Shown here: positions 8,740-18,521 of the stretch, one piece after another
Layout: each line of letters begins with the position of its first letter
How positions within the stretch are numbered: position 1 is the stretch's first letter
From: NVTR01 sp965237505
Lineage (GTDB): Bacteria; Pseudomonadota; Alphaproteobacteria; Rhodobacterales; Rhodobacteraceae
NCBI GenBank assembly: GCA_965237505.1
Contig: CBDEFR010000009.1
Location: 310,001 to 374,000 of the forward strand
Direction of reading: 5' to 3'
DNA: 64,000 nt
Notes under the pieces: generated by a model
Seen by the model: the letters and a program-made list of their open reading frames with translations, nothing else
Database searches by the model: none
What the model was told of the DNA's origin: nothing
Made by a program: the position numbers and the translations under genes

Positions 8740-9428
8740 ATGCCAAAGACAAAAAGACCCGAGTGGCTCGTGCCCGCCGGATTAATCGCGCTCAGTTTGA
8801 TCCCGGTCGCCGCGGGCGGCGTCCGCTTGACCGATCTCGCCGGAGGTGCAGAAATCACGCCGGACAATGCGCGCTTCTTTGCGTCACCCGTGCCGGTGGT
8901 GACGCATATTATCAGCGTTACGATCTACTGCCTTTTGGAAGCGTTTCAATTCCATCCGGGCCTGCGGCGACGCCGCCCCAGGTGGCACCGCACCGCCGGG
9001 CGAATACTGGTCCCGACGGGCCTGGTGGCGCCGCCTCAGGCCTGTGGATGAGCCAGTTCTATCAGTTGCCCGCACACGACGGAGAGCTGCTGTATGTTTT
9101 CCGGCTGGTCTTTGGATTTGGCATGATCTTGGCGATAATTCTGGGATTGGCGGCGATCCTGCGGCGCGACATTGCCCGCCATCAGGCCTGGATGATGCGC
9201 GGCTATGCGATTGCTGTTGGTGCAGGGACGCAAGCGTTCACTATGCTGCCGTGGATCGTGATCGTGGGCACGCCGGACGCGCTCAGCAAGGCGTTGCTGA
9301 TGGGCGCGGGCTGGGTCATCAACCTTGCCGTGGCCGAATGGTTCATTCGAAGACAGCGGCCTATCCATTCCGCATCCCGCAATTACTTGACAAGACGGAA
9401 ATTCCCAATGCCTCGCCCGACCGGATAG
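8740..9428 (+). pseudogene. DUF2306 membrane protein, frameshifted
   Basis: The first part (from ATG 8740, MPKTKRPEWLVPAGLIALSL) and the second part (ASGLWMSQFYQLPAHDGELLYVFR onward) are the two halves of one DUF2306 membrane protein, but they lie in different frames. The break is at about 9030, where GGCGCCGCCTCAGGC appears to have lost one base. The upstream frame then hits TGA at 9049. Several hydrophobic segments and the family motif RRDIARHQAWMMRGYAI are preserved in the second part. A sequencing error at this GC-rich spot is possible. The gene is divergent from the LysR regulator. Confidence 0.75.
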
Positions 9429-9857
9429 GCAAGCTCGCGCCAGCCGCGATGCGTTTGAGAGCGTTCAAGCGAAGCGCTGATGCGGCACTCGCGAGGCGGG
9501 TTCGGTGAGAAAACTCAAGATAGGCATCACAACAGATTTTGGTGGCAGATCAATGCAAACCCGAAAGGAGAAATCATGCCCAGAGCAGATAAATTGTGGG
9601 ACAAAGTCGCAGCAAAATACGCGAAAAAACCAGTAAAAAACATGCAAGCCTACACCGAGACCATCGCGCGCACCAAAGTTCACCTGGCGCAGGGTGATAA
9701 CGTTCTGGAGGTCGGATGTGGAACTGGATCAACCGCATTGTTACTCGCCGCCAGTGTGCGGCAGATCACAGCCACCGATATATCGTCCAACATGATCGAA
9801 ATTGGCAGAAATAAAGCCAAAGACCAGCAAGTTGAGAATGTCAATTTCATCCAGTCA

Positions 9858-9875
9858 ACCCTGTTTGACCCTCTG
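9858..9875. repeat. 18-bp target-site duplication (second copy 11279-11296)
   Basis: ACCCTGTTTGACCCTCTG occurs on both sides of the element at 9876-11278. It is unusually long for a simple DDE element and is a good family marker. Confidence 0.9.
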
Positions 9876-11278
9876 TGTCGGTAACACGCGATATGTCCGG
9901 TTTATGTACCAGATGATCTGTCCGGTTTTAGAACGCCTCCAAGCCATGGAGGGAGGCGATGCGTCGGACGGAGCAGGTACAGGGACTGAGATTGATGAAG
10001 TTCGAGGAGGTTTACGGGTGCACCCATCGGGGTGGCTTGAGCCAGGCGGAGGCGGCGGAGGTTCTGGGTGTCTCGGAGCGCACCTTCCGGCGCTGGCGCG
10101 ACCGCTACGAGGCGGAGGGAGCCGACGGTCTCTACGACCGCCGCCTGGGCCGCCTCTCGGCGCGGCGCGCGCCGGTGGACGAGGTGGCGCGGGTGCTGGA
10201 GTTGTTCGACACCCGCTACTGGGACTTCACGGCCAAGCACTTCCACGAGAAGCTGGTGGCCGATCACGGCTTCAAGCGCAGCTACAACTGGCTGCGGCTG
10301 AGCTTGCAAGCCCATGGGCGCAGGCGCGCGGCGCCCAGGCGTGGGGCGCACCGGCGCAAGCGGCCGCGCCGTGCCTTGCCCGGCATGATGTTGCACCAGG
10401 ACGGCTCGAGCCACGAGTGGGTCCCCGGTCGATGGTGGGACCTGATCGTCACCATGGACGATGCGACCAGCGATATCTACTCGGCCTTCTTCGTCGCCGA
10501 AGAGGGCACCATGTCGAGCTTCCAGGGGGTGTCCGAGGCGATCCGGGCCAAGGGCCTGTTCTGCTCGCTCTACGCCGACCGCGCCAGCCACTACTGGAAC
10601 ACGCCCGAGGCCGGCGGCAAGGTGGACAAGGACACCCCGACCCAGGTCGGCCGCGCCCTGGCGCAGCTCGGCATCGAGCTGATCCCGGCCTACTCGCCCG
10701 AGGCAAGGGGGCGCTCGGAGCGCATGTTCGGCACCTTGCAGAAGCGCCTGCCCCAGGAACTCAGGCTCGCCGGCATCACCGACATGGTCGAGGCCAACCG
10801 CTTCCTCAAGGAGGTCTTCCTGCCACAACACAACGCCCGCTTCGCGACCCCGGCCGAGGACCGGGGCACCGCCTTCGTCCCCTTCACCGGCGCGCTCGAC
10901 GACATCCTGTGCATCCACGAGGAACGCACCGTCTCAAACGACAACACGGTGCGCTACAAGCGCCTGGCACTTCAGATCCCCGCCGGCCGCCACCGCCGCC
11001 ATTACGTCAAGGCCAGGGTCCGCGTCCACGAATACCCCGACGGCACAATGGCCGTCTTCCATGGACCGCGATGTCTGGCGCGATACCACGCCGATGGCCA
11101 ACCGATCGACAGCCAAACCCGCGAGGCCGCGTGACCCGCTTCGACGCGACCGACCGGCGCCCTGTGGACAAGTGGACAGCCGCTCCGCGACCGACCACTT
11201 CCCCACAGGGCCAGAAACCGCAACAGAAGCGGTCAACTCATATGGTACATAAACCGGTCAACTCAGAATGTTCTTGAC
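9876..11278 (+). mobile_element. IS1202-like (formerly ISNCY) insertion sequence
   Basis: The 1403-bp element has imperfect terminal inverted repeats starting TGTC(G/A). Inside each end there is a matching block CCGGTTTATGTACCA followed by further GTT(G/T)ACCG-like repeats. It is flanked by an 18-bp duplication. The IS1202 family (ISTde1-type subgroup, 15-18 bp duplications) fits both the duplication length and the transposase. IS481, which has similar transposases but shorter duplications, is the alternative. Confidence 0.75.
9959..11134 (+). CDS. Transposase of IS1202-like element (integrase-core DDE)
   Basis: The 391-residue protein has an N-terminal helix-turn-helix (GLSQAEAAEVLGVSERTFRRWRDRY) and an rve-type DDE core. 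Landmarks are LHQDGSSHEWVPGRWWDLIVTMDDATSDIY (first and second acidic segments), YADRASHYWNTPEAGGKVDK and AYSPEARGRSERMFGTLQ (third acidic residue). The frame is intact and appears functional. It is the only such element in the window, and its GC content is clearly higher than that of its host gene, which suggests recent arrival. Confidence 0.85.
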   Translation: MRRTEQVQGLRLMKFEEVYGCTHRGGLSQAEAAEVLGVSERTFRRWRDRYEAEGADGLYDRRLGRLSARRAPVDEVARVLELFDTRYWDFTAKHFHEKLVADHGFKRSYNWLRLSLQAHGRRRAAPRRGAHRRKRPRRALPGMMLHQDGSSHEWVPGRWWDLIVTMDDATSDIYSAFFVAEEGTMSSFQGVSEAIRAKGLFCSLYADRASHYWNTPEAGGKVDKDTPTQVGRALAQLGIELIPAYSPEARGRSERMFGTLQKRLPQELRLAGITDMVEANRFLKEVFLPQHNARFATPAEDRGTAFVPFTGALDDILCIHEERTVSNDNTVRYKRLALQIPAGRHRRHYVKARVRVHEYPDGTMAVFHGPRCLARYHADGQPIDSQTREAA

Positions 11279-11634
11279 ACCCTGTTTGACCCTCTGGAGG
11301 AAAGATCGATTGACGTGATCCTGGCGTTTAATTTTTTGTATTTGTTGAAAGATACGCCGCGGGCGATCCGGAGAATCAACGAATTATTGAGACCGGGAGG
11401 ACTGTTCATTTCAAAAACGATGTGTGTTGCAGAGCACAGCAAGATCTTTCGAGTTCTCCTGTATGTCATGGAAAAACTGCGGATTGCCCCTTTTGTCAAA
11501 TTTTTCAAAATCCGCGAGCTGGAAGAATTCATCACCAATGAAAATTTCCAGATCATTGAGACCGGATTGTATCCCGAAACCCCCTTACGCAGGTTCATTG
11601 TCGCCAAAAAGGTGTAGACCGATTTATTCTCTCA

Positions 11635-12566
11635 GTGTCTGATCCAAAACTAATTGAGTGATTTCCGCGAGTTGTGATTCAATCGGATTGATAAGATTCG
11701 AGGGAGATCACAATGGCCTGGACGGAAACCACTCGCGCCCGATATGAACGGCATTCGGGACGCTATGCAAGCGATTTAACTGATCAGGAATGGGGTTTGA
11801 TCGCGCCATTCCTGCCGCCGCCTAAAACAACTGTTCGTCCGCGCAGCACGGCGATGCGCGATGTTCTGGATGCCATTTTGTACATCGCCAGCGCCGGGTG
11901 TGCGTGGCGTATGCTGCCCAATGATTTCCCGCCAGTGTCCACCGTGCGCTACTATTTCTATGGCTGGCGCAACGATGGCATCTTTGAAGTGATCAGCCAT
12001 TTTCTGGTGGCGACGGCGCGCGAGTTTCATGGCAAGAAGCCCGGCCCCACCGCTGGTGTCATTGATAGCCAGACCATAAAAACAACGGAAAGCGGTGGCA
12101 TTTCGGGCTATGACGCGGGCAAGAAAACCAAGGGCCGCAAGCGCCACATTGTCACCGACACGCTCGGGTTTATGGTTGGGTTGGTCGTGCATAGCGCCGG
12201 TATTCAAGACCGTGATGGCGCACCGGAAGTGTTGAAATCCATCCGGTATTCCCATCCAAACTTGCGCCATATCTTTGCGGATGGCGGTTATGCCGGACCA
12301 AAGCTGCGCGACGCTCTTGAAGGCATCGGTGACTGGACAATCCAGATCGTCAAGCGCTTCGACACTGCGGAAGGCTTCGAAGTCATTCCCAGAAGATGGG
12401 TCGTCGAGCGCACCTTCGCATGGCTCAACCGCTGCCGGCGATTGGCCAAAGATTGGGAAAAATCCATCGCAAGTTCACAGGCATGGATACTCGTTGCACA
12501 TATCAGAACCCTCACGCGTAAAATTGCAAGGCATTGTAATCATCCGTAGAGTTTTGAATCAGACAC
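11635..12566 (+). mobile_element. IS5-family element, copy 1
   Basis: This 932-bp element has ends GTGTCTGAT(C/T)CAAAACT in inverted orientation. It is the same element as copies at 22943-25306 and 39920-40851, both of which have TTA on each side. Here the flanks are TCA (left) and TTA (right). The mismatch suggests that recombination or deletion has joined different neighbourhoods, in line with the truncated gene to its right. Confidence 0.9.
11713..12549 (+). CDS. IS5-family transposase, copy 1
   Basis: The 278-residue transposase is intact. It has the N-terminal DUF4096-type region (LTDQEWGLIAPFLPPPK) and a DDE core with IDSQTIKTT, IFADGGYAGPKLRD and RRWVVERTFAWLNRCRRL. It differs from copy 3 (39998-40834) at a few positions only, for example Val for Gly in KTTVRPRS and Trp for Cys in AKDWEKS. 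GGGAG lies just before the start. Confidence 0.93.
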   Translation: MAWTETTRARYERHSGRYASDLTDQEWGLIAPFLPPPKTTVRPRSTAMRDVLDAILYIASAGCAWRMLPNDFPPVSTVRYYFYGWRNDGIFEVISHFLVATAREFHGKKPGPTAGVIDSQTIKTTESGGISGYDAGKKTKGRKRHIVTDTLGFMVGLVVHSAGIQDRDGAPEVLKSIRYSHPNLRHIFADGGYAGPKLRDALEGIGDWTIQIVKRFDTAEGFEVIPRRWVVERTFAWLNRCRRLAKDWEKSIASSQAWILVAHIRTLTRKIARHCNHP

Positions 12567-12572
12567 TTAGGC

Positions 12573-13862
12573 GTGGTGTTTGCATTCGGACTTTTCACGG
12601 GCGCGAAGCGGACCTCCCTTTTTGATTTTATTGAAACGGTCCGGGACCAGCCCCAGCTGATACGGCGTGAGCGGTCTAACTTAATCGGTTCGAGACCGAC
12701 ATACTGGACCGAGCCGCGGCGCTTCCTTGGCGACGGCGTCGTCGTGAACCGGCTGGCAGACCCGGACCGGGATCTCATCTTGCTGCAGGGCTTCTTCGAC
12801 GGGGGCCTTGAGATTCGGTTGATCAGGCGCAACGGGGAGCCCGTGCGGCGCTGGCCCCTCAGCGGCAGCGAACTGATGCAAGGCATCTCCCATGTCCGCA
12901 ATGTCCCAAGCACAGATTGGAACTTCGATACGCATGGCGCGGTCGCGCTGCCTGACGGCTCGATCGTATTTAATCTCGACCATGTCGGGCTGTTTAAACT
13001 CGACAAATGCGCCCGGATGTCGTGGCGTATCGAAAGACCGACGCATCACTCCGTGGAAGTCAATCCAGACGGGACCTTTTGGGTTTCCGCCTCGCGCAAG
13101 CACTACGAGGACGATCCGTCGCCCCATCCCTTGTTCAAGCCGCCGTTCGCCGAAGATGTCCTTCTGAAGGTGTCCGCAGACGGTGAAATCCTGGTGGAAA
13201 TCTCCCTGATCGACACGTTCTTGGCTAGCGATGAGGTCGGTCTCCTGACGCTGACTGGCGGCATCGCGCCATCCACAGTGCCCGGTTCGCGCTACGATTT
13301 TAGTCGCGAGGTCTTTCACCTCAACGATGTTGAAGAATTGCCGGCAGATCTTGACGAAGATTTCCCGTCCTTCAAGGCTGGAGACTTGCTGGTCTCGTTG
13401 CGGAATCGCAATCTTCTTCTCGTGCTGGATGGCGAGACGAGCCTCATCAAATGGTGGCATATCGGTGGCTGGGTACGCCAGCACGATCCCGACTGGAGCG
13501 CCGGCGGCGTTATCAGCGTGTTCGATAACAACCGCGACGGTACACGGACCGGGGAGATTTTCGGCAGCTCGAGGATCGTCGAAATCGCGCCCGACTCACG
13601 CGAATTGCGCGTAGTATACGGCCTTGGCGACGACGAGTTTTTTCATTCAACGCGTCGGGGTAAGCACCAGATTCTCAGCGATGGCCGACTGCTCATCACC
13701 GACACGGAGGCCGGCAGGGTGATGGAAGTCGACGAGAACAACGAGATCACCTGGGAATACGTAAACGGATTCGACGACACTTACACGGCACGAATTTCCG
13801 AGGGAAGAGCATATGACTCGAGTTATTTCTCGGTGCAGGACTGGAGTTGCGCCGACGAATAG
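12573..13862 (+). pseudogene. Arylsulfotransferase-like (ASST) protein, 5'-truncated at IS5
   Basis: The open frame of about 429 residues starts at a GTG immediately beside the IS5 end, which is not a native start. Its first residues (VFAFGLFTGAKRTSLFDFIETVR) look like the end of a membrane anchor whose beginning has been lost. The body is a beta-propeller of the arylsulfotransferase type: DTHGAVALPDGSIVFNLDHVGLFKLD, repeated D-G-(S/T)-(I/F) blades, and HSTRRGKHQILSDGRLLITDTEAGRVMEVD near the end. Such proteins are often membrane-anchored and periplasmic. The sulfate acceptor or another function is unknown. The last blades and stop codon are intact. Confidence 0.7.
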
Positions 13863-14203
13863 GGCTTCGAACGCGGCCGCACAACTAGTGCGAACATTGA
13901 TGAATACGCTTTCGGCTCGATCGCCTCTCGGTCACAACTAACATCGACCCGGATTGATTCTAAACATAAATATTCAGGGCAACATGAGGCGAGACTGCTG
14001 AATGTCGGCTCTGGCACATTTTGGACGTCATTAAGACTTTCCTGATTTGTCCGCTTCGGGCCGGATAGCGGACATTCGCTGCCCTATGCGCACAGGTCTG
14101 CTATGCTTCCCATCATGGCGTTCTTCCAGAAGGTAATTCTTGCGCACATTTCCCCCATTTCCTCATTACAGCGGCGAAACGCTTCAGATTGGGATCATCA
14201 AGC
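13863..14203. other. Intergenic stretch without recognised gene
   Basis: About 340 bases between the arylsulfotransferase-like gene and the IS4 element. Short open frames exist but none resembles a protein I know. The 8-bp repeat CATCAAGC at 14196-14203 is the left target duplication of the IS4 element. Confidence 0.5.
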
Positions 14204-14238
14204 TCTGACCACCTTCAAAAAATCCAACCTTGCCATAA

Positions 14239-15397
14239 TACCAACGGCCCTAGTCGTTGACCGTTTTGGCCCATTGTCTGGTAGTGATTGACGTGATTGG
14301 GGTTTTGTCGTTTGCAAAGAAGTTCCATGCTTCGCAACACCTGTCGACGATCTGCTCATAATTGTCGAAGACGGATATGGCGAGCTTGTTGGCACGCAGA
14401 TAAGCCCACACATTTTCCATCGGGTTGAGTTCAGGGGAATAGGGCGGGAGTTTGAGCAGGGTGATGTTGTCGGGTACCTCCAGCTCTGCCGAACCGTGCC
14501 AGCCAGCGCCATCCAGAATGAGAAGGGCATGTGCGCCCGATGCGACGGTTTTAGCGATCTCGGCGAGATGCGCGCTCATGGCCTGTGTGTCGGCATGTGG
14601 CATGATCAGAGCGGCCGCTTCAGCCCGTTCCGGGCAGACGGCGCCGAAAATGTAGCTCCAGATATAGCGGGTGTCGCGCGGGGCACGGGGGCGTGTTCCA
14701 CGCTCGGCCCAGATACGGGTGAGCGTGCCCTGCTGGCCAACCCGCGCTTCATCCTGAAACCATATCTCCGGGGCTTGCTGCGGGCTGTTTCCGGCAAGGC
14801 TGCTTCTACCTCTGCGGCGAAGTTTTTTTAAAAGCCTCCTGTGCATCCGGGTCGGATTTCGGATGCTGCGGGCGCACCGACAGACGCCGAAAGCCCAGGC
14901 TTGCCAATTGTTTGCCAACAGTTCGCTCATGCATGGTGACGCCGAAGCGCTCTTCGATCTTGCGTTTCAGATCAATGCGCCGCCAGCGCACAACCCCATC
15001 GGTTTCGGGGTCGGGACCCGCCCGAACCATTTCCGCCAACTCCTCCTTCTGTGCCGCGCTCAGCAGACAGGGTGGATCCGGCGGGCGACGGTTGAACAGG
15101 CCCGACACGCCCTCCGCATTGTAACGGTGGGCCCAATCCCGCAACGTCTGCCGATCCATGCCGCAGTTTTCTGCCGCCGTCTTGCGGTCAACCCCATCCA
15201 GAACCAGGGCAATCGCCAACATCCGTCGCGCCGCTTTCCCATCCCGGCACCGCGCCGCTTCCTGGCGAAGCTCGCCTGCGGACTTGTCTTTTCGCGTAAT
15301 CCTTACTGCCATCAAAGCCTCCCTTGCCTTGATGCCACTGAATCAGATCACGCCGCTCGTGGGAATCCCTTTGAGTCAAATCTGGGGGCCGTTGGTA
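14239..15397 (-). mobile_element. IS630-family element, copy A
   Basis: The ends are TACCAACGGCCC and GGGCCGTTGGTA, with TA target preference as usual for IS630. At 1159 bp it is one base shorter than copy D (62241-63400, 1160 bp), which matches the single-base deletion in its second frame. Confidence 0.9.
14250..15315 (-). pseudogene. IS630 transposase, copy A, frame broken by a 1-bp deletion
   Basis: The first frame (15315-14806, 169 residues) holds a helix-turn-helix region (NCGMDRQTLRDWAHRYNAEGVSGLF). It ends just after TTTAAAAAAAC, where other copies can slip to the -1 frame and continue as KNFAAEVEAALPETARSKPLEIWFQDEARVGQQ. Copies B and C, and otherwise D, read CCCCTGGAGATATGG. This copy reads CCCCGGAGATATGG, missing one base, so the -1 frame no longer reaches the DDE part (LILDGAGWHGSAEL, PYSPELNPMENVWAYLR). 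The catalytic half is still open in another frame (14930-14250). Confidence 0.85.
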
Positions 15398-15420
15398 TAA
15401 TTTAGGGATTTTCTCATATC

Positions 15421-16464
15421 CTATGAAGCATCTGCGCAGGAACCGCAGGCCCTGTTTGAAGAGGGAGCAGAGTGATCTTCGGGTTTTGCGAATCGCCTTT
15501 TTTCGCCGCTTTCGGCGACTATTTGTTCATCTGCTGCGCCCGTTGAAACCGCCCAGTACATGGCTATTGCCATGACAAGGATAAGCCTTTCCAGTCGGTC
15601 TGGCTTTTTGATTTGGCTTTGCGCGATGCCAAATCCACGGGTCTTGAAGTCCGAGAACATAGCTTCAATACCCCATCGCATTCCATAATCGAGAACCGTG
15701 TATTGTGAAGGCTTTGCATTCATAGCGATGATCCAGGGCTCAGGGTGACCATCGTCGTGCAATACTCCGATATTCGTAAACACACCTGATCCATAAAGTT
15801 CCGCGTTTATAAGCCCTTGCGGCATCAGCTCCCTGATTTCAATGCAAGACAGCTCGCCACCTTGGTGCTGCAAAGTCAGGTTGCCCTTCAGGCGAATACG
15901 ATATCCCCAACCAGCGTCCTGACACCAATGGATTAACCTTTCTGTGCCATAAAATCGATCACCCGTTAACATGACATCAGCCCCTTCAGGCATCCAATCC
16001 TGAATGCTGTCCAGTAACTCTTTTTGGAGAGAAAACCCAATATTGCCTTTTGTCTTGCGCACGCGCCAAGCCACAGGCAAGGCGCGATCACGCATGCGCA
16101 CTGACAGCATCAAGACTTCATGTCCGTCATTGATATGGCTTTGATCCATCATCAAAACGATGGTCTCTCCGTTGGAGGCCAAACGGGTGAATACATCTCC
16201 AGCATAGGCCTGCATGATTTCCGCGCAATCAATGTGGGAATTGCTCAAAACACGGGAACCATACTGGTACCGATGATCTTTTGTGCCGATGTGACGCGGT
16301 AAAGCCGCCGATAATTCCATCAAATTCGCACTTCGCACATCAAGAACGATGCTCGAAAGCAGTGTAAGGCCTTCGCAGCGGGATTTATGAAACTTTGGAA
16401 GCCGCTCTATAAAATCAGCCTTGATAGCTTCGTTTACCCCAGAAAAACCCAATGAAACAACCAT
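15421..16464 (-). CDS. IS4-family transposase, possibly frameshifted at its end
   Basis: The 347-residue protein has the IS4 DDE pattern: MMDQSHI (first Asp), LTGDRFYG (second Asp) and the Y-(2)-R-(3)-E-(6)-K signature YGMRWGIEAMFSDFK. The last 15 or so residues (HSAPSSNRACGSCADAS) look out of frame. The -1 frame reads SLFKQGLRFLRRCF, a more typical IS4 C-terminus. Activity is therefore uncertain. Its downstream end lies against IS630 copy A. Confidence 0.82.
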   Translation of the reverse strand: MVVSLGFSGVNEAIKADFIERLPKFHKSRCEGLTLLSSIVLDVRSANLMELSAALPRHIGTKDHRYQYGSRVLSNSHIDCAEIMQAYAGDVFTRLASNGETIVLMMDQSHINDGHEVLMLSVRMRDRALPVAWRVRKTKGNIGFSLQKELLDSIQDWMPEGADVMLTGDRFYGTERLIHWCQDAGWGYRIRLKGNLTLQHQGGELSCIEIRELMPQGLINAELYGSGVFTNIGVLHDDGHPEPWIIAMNAKPSQYTVLDYGMRWGIEAMFSDFKTRGFGIAQSQIKKPDRLERLILVMAIAMYWAVSTGAADEQIVAESGEKRRFAKPEDHSAPSSNRACGSCADAS

Positions 16465-16718
16465 ACAACATCTCCAATTCTATAACAGGAGACTCCTTGA
16501 ATCACAGCATGTGGACAGATGGCAAGGTTAATTCGCTAAATTGAAGGGTGGTAAGCATCAAGCCTTTTTCTTTTGACTCGACTCGCCAGTATGATTAATC
16601 GTCGTCGCATTCTAAATACTTTGTGTGGCGATTGTATCTTCTCAGAATTTGGCACAAGTGCAGTCAGCACGCGGAAAAAAATTCGGAACGCTGATTCCGG
16701 ATGGGGAGGAAACTGAAA

Positions 16719-18461
16719 ATGCATAATATAAAATCCGTGTTTTTAATGTCCGCAATTGTACTTGGTACCCACAGTTCGTTTGCCTGGGCGCAAGACAGCG
16801 TCATCGACAATATCACGCCAGTCACGGACGCAATGCTGCTTAATCCGTCTGACGGCGACTGGTTGATGTGGCGGCGCACCTATAACGGCTGGGGCTACAG
16901 CCCGCTCGACCAAATCAACCAGGACAACGTCGGCGATCTGCGCCTCGCGTGGGCCTGGGGCATGACGCCGGGGGGACGGACACAGGAAACTCCGGTGGTC
17001 CATGACGGGATTATTTTCATCCAGAACTCCACCCACTTGATCCAGGCGCTCGACGCGGCCACCGGCGACCTGATCTGGGAGTATCAATATGATCTGCCGG
17101 ATGACGCGCGTGTCAGTGGGGTGCGCAACAAGGCGATCTACGGTGACACCGTGATCATCGCGACCCGCGACGCCCATCTGCTCGCGCTCGACACCAAGAC
17201 CGGCCAATTGGTGTGGGACAAGCAGGTCGCCAACTACAAGCATGGCTTCGGCTTTTCCAGCGGACCGATCGTGGCCAACGGCGTCATTGTCCAGGGCGCG
17301 ACCGGGTGCAGCAGGGCCCAGCCGGGTGGCTGCTTCTTCACCGGGCACGACCCGAATACCGGAGCGGAATTGTGGCGTGTTCACACCATCGCCCGTGGCG
17401 ATACGCCTGAGGGCAACAGCTGGAACGGCGTTCCGCTGGAGAGCCGCCATGGCGCATCAGCCTGGATCGCAGGGTCTTACGACCCCGAGCAGAACCTGAT
17501 TTTCGCCGGCGTCGGTCAGCCCTATCCGTGGAACATGGAGATAGCCGGGCTAACCCCCAAGATCTCGGACCCCAACGTCACCAACGACGCGCTGTACACC
17601 AACTCCACCCTCGCCATAAACGCGACCACTGGCGAGCTCGAGTGGTACTGGCAGTACCTCCCGACCGACGGCCTCGACCTCGACTACGCCTATGAGCGCT
17701 TGCTCATCGACTTGCCGTTCAATGGCGAAATGCGGCAACAGGTGGTGACGACCGGCAAGATCGGCATCGTCGAGTCGCTCGACCGGACCACTGGCGAATG
17801 GCTGTGGGCTGTCGAGACCGCGCCGCAGAATATAGTGCTTTCGTGGGATTCAAATACCGGTATAAAGGAAATCAACCCGGATACGATTCCGATAATCGGC
17901 GAGACCACGTTCAACTGCCCGGCCGACCCGGGCGCGAAGGCCTGGCAGGCCACGGCCTACAGCCCGCGGACCGAGGCACTCTATCTGCCGACGGTGGAGT
18001 TCTGCTCTAACACCACGGTGAACCCGCTCGACCCGGGCGAGATTTACACCGGTGGCGGCCGGCAGACCTACTCTCGCGTGCCGACGCCCGACAGCGACGG
18101 CAATATCGGCCAAGTCCGTGCCATCAACCTGACTGACCAGTCGGAGATGTGGCAGTACCGGCAACATGCGCCGGTCACCAGCTCGACCTTGCCGACCGGT
18201 GGCGGCCTGGTGTTCGTTGGTACTCTCGACCGCAGGTTCTTGGCCTTCGACGACGAGACCGGCGAAATTCTGTGGAGCAGCGGCAAGCTGAGCAATTCGC
18301 TGGAATCCTTCCCGATCACCTACGAGGCTGGCGGCAAGCAGTACGTTGCGATAATGGCGAATTGGGCCTCCGGCCTGGGCCGGCTGGCATCGCTGACCCC
18401 GGAAGTGAAGCTTCCGCCGGACAACCCGGCGACTCTGTACGTCTTCGCGCTTCCCGACTAA
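16719..18461 (+). CDS. PQQ-dependent alcohol dehydrogenase-type quinoprotein
   Basis: From ATG 16719, with GGGGAGGA eight bases upstream, the protein has 580 residues. An ATG at 16701 contains this ribosome-binding site and is rejected. A signal peptide (MHNIKSVFLMSAIVLGTHSSFAWAQ) directs it to the periplasm. The body is an eight-bladed propeller with repeated tryptophan-docking segments (ATGDLIWEYQY, KTGQLVWDKQV, NTGAELWRVHT, TTGEWLWAVET, ETGEILWSSGK). There is no C-terminal cytochrome c domain, so electrons must pass to a separate carrier. It resembles quinoprotein dehydrogenases lacking haem. The alcohol or aldehyde substrate is not known. It heads a cluster with a binding protein and an ABC ATPase. 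Confidence 0.85.
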   Translation: MHNIKSVFLMSAIVLGTHSSFAWAQDSVIDNITPVTDAMLLNPSDGDWLMWRRTYNGWGYSPLDQINQDNVGDLRLAWAWGMTPGGRTQETPVVHDGIIFIQNSTHLIQALDAATGDLIWEYQYDLPDDARVSGVRNKAIYGDTVIIATRDAHLLALDTKTGQLVWDKQVANYKHGFGFSSGPIVANGVIVQGATGCSRAQPGGCFFTGHDPNTGAELWRVHTIARGDTPEGNSWNGVPLESRHGASAWIAGSYDPEQNLIFAGVGQPYPWNMEIAGLTPKISDPNVTNDALYTNSTLAINATTGELEWYWQYLPTDGLDLDYAYERLLIDLPFNGEMRQQVVTTGKIGIVESLDRTTGEWLWAVETAPQNIVLSWDSNTGIKEINPDTIPIIGETTFNCPADPGAKAWQATAYSPRTEALYLPTVEFCSNTTVNPLDPGEIYTGGGRQTYSRVPTPDSDGNIGQVRAINLTDQSEMWQYRQHAPVTSSTLPTGGGLVFVGTLDRRFLAFDDETGEILWSSGKLSNSLESFPITYEAGGKQYVAIMANWASGLGRLASLTPEVKLPPDNPATLYVFALPD

Positions 18462-18488
18462 TCTGCTGAGCGCATCCTAAAACCCGGC

Positions 18489-18521
18489 CCGGGCGGACTT
18501 GGAGGCTTCCAGTCCGCCCGG
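18489..18521 (+). terminator. Strong stem-loop after the PQQ dehydrogenase gene
   Basis: A perfect 11-bp inverted repeat (CCGGGCGGACT / AGTCCGCCCGG) with an 11-base loop follows the dehydrogenase stop codon and precedes the binding-protein gene. Only TACCTTT follows, so it may stabilise the first message or give partial termination rather than stop transcription fully. Confidence 0.6.

Larger units (their letters stand above)
9576..11617 (+). pseudogene. Class I SAM-dependent methyltransferase gene interrupted by an IS1202-like element
   Basis: The gene starts at ATG 9576 with AAAGGAG just upstream. It encodes a Rossmann-type methyltransferase with motif I VLEVGCGTGSTALLL (near residue 45) and a motif II-like ATDISSNMIEIGRNKA. 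It is cut after codon 100 at 9875. The rest of the frame resumes at 11297 and ends at 11617 (EERSIDVILAFNFLYLLKDTPRAIRRINELLRPGG...). Removing the element and one copy of the 18-bp target duplication restores an uninterrupted frame of about 206 residues. The lesion is therefore a clean insertion, and precise excision would repair it. The substrate is unknown. Confidence 0.88.
14204..16555 (-). mobile_element. IS4-family element, interrupted near one end by IS630 copy A
   Basis: The two ends match in inverted orientation: TCTGACCACCTTCAA...AACCTTGCCAT at 14204-14233, and the complement of ATGGCAAGGTT...TTGAAGGGTGGTAAG at 16519-16555. CATCAAGC occurs at 14196-14203 and 16556-16563 as an 8-bp target duplication. 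IS630 copy A (14239-15397) is inserted 35 bp inside the left end. Without it the element is about 1.19 kb, a normal IS4 size. Confidence 0.8.

Noticed and set aside
9902..10918. Long minus-strand open frame (338 codons) across the IS1202-like transposase
   Set aside because: It lies fully antisense to an intact transposase in GC-rich DNA. It has no recognisable motif, and long shadow frames are common at such composition.
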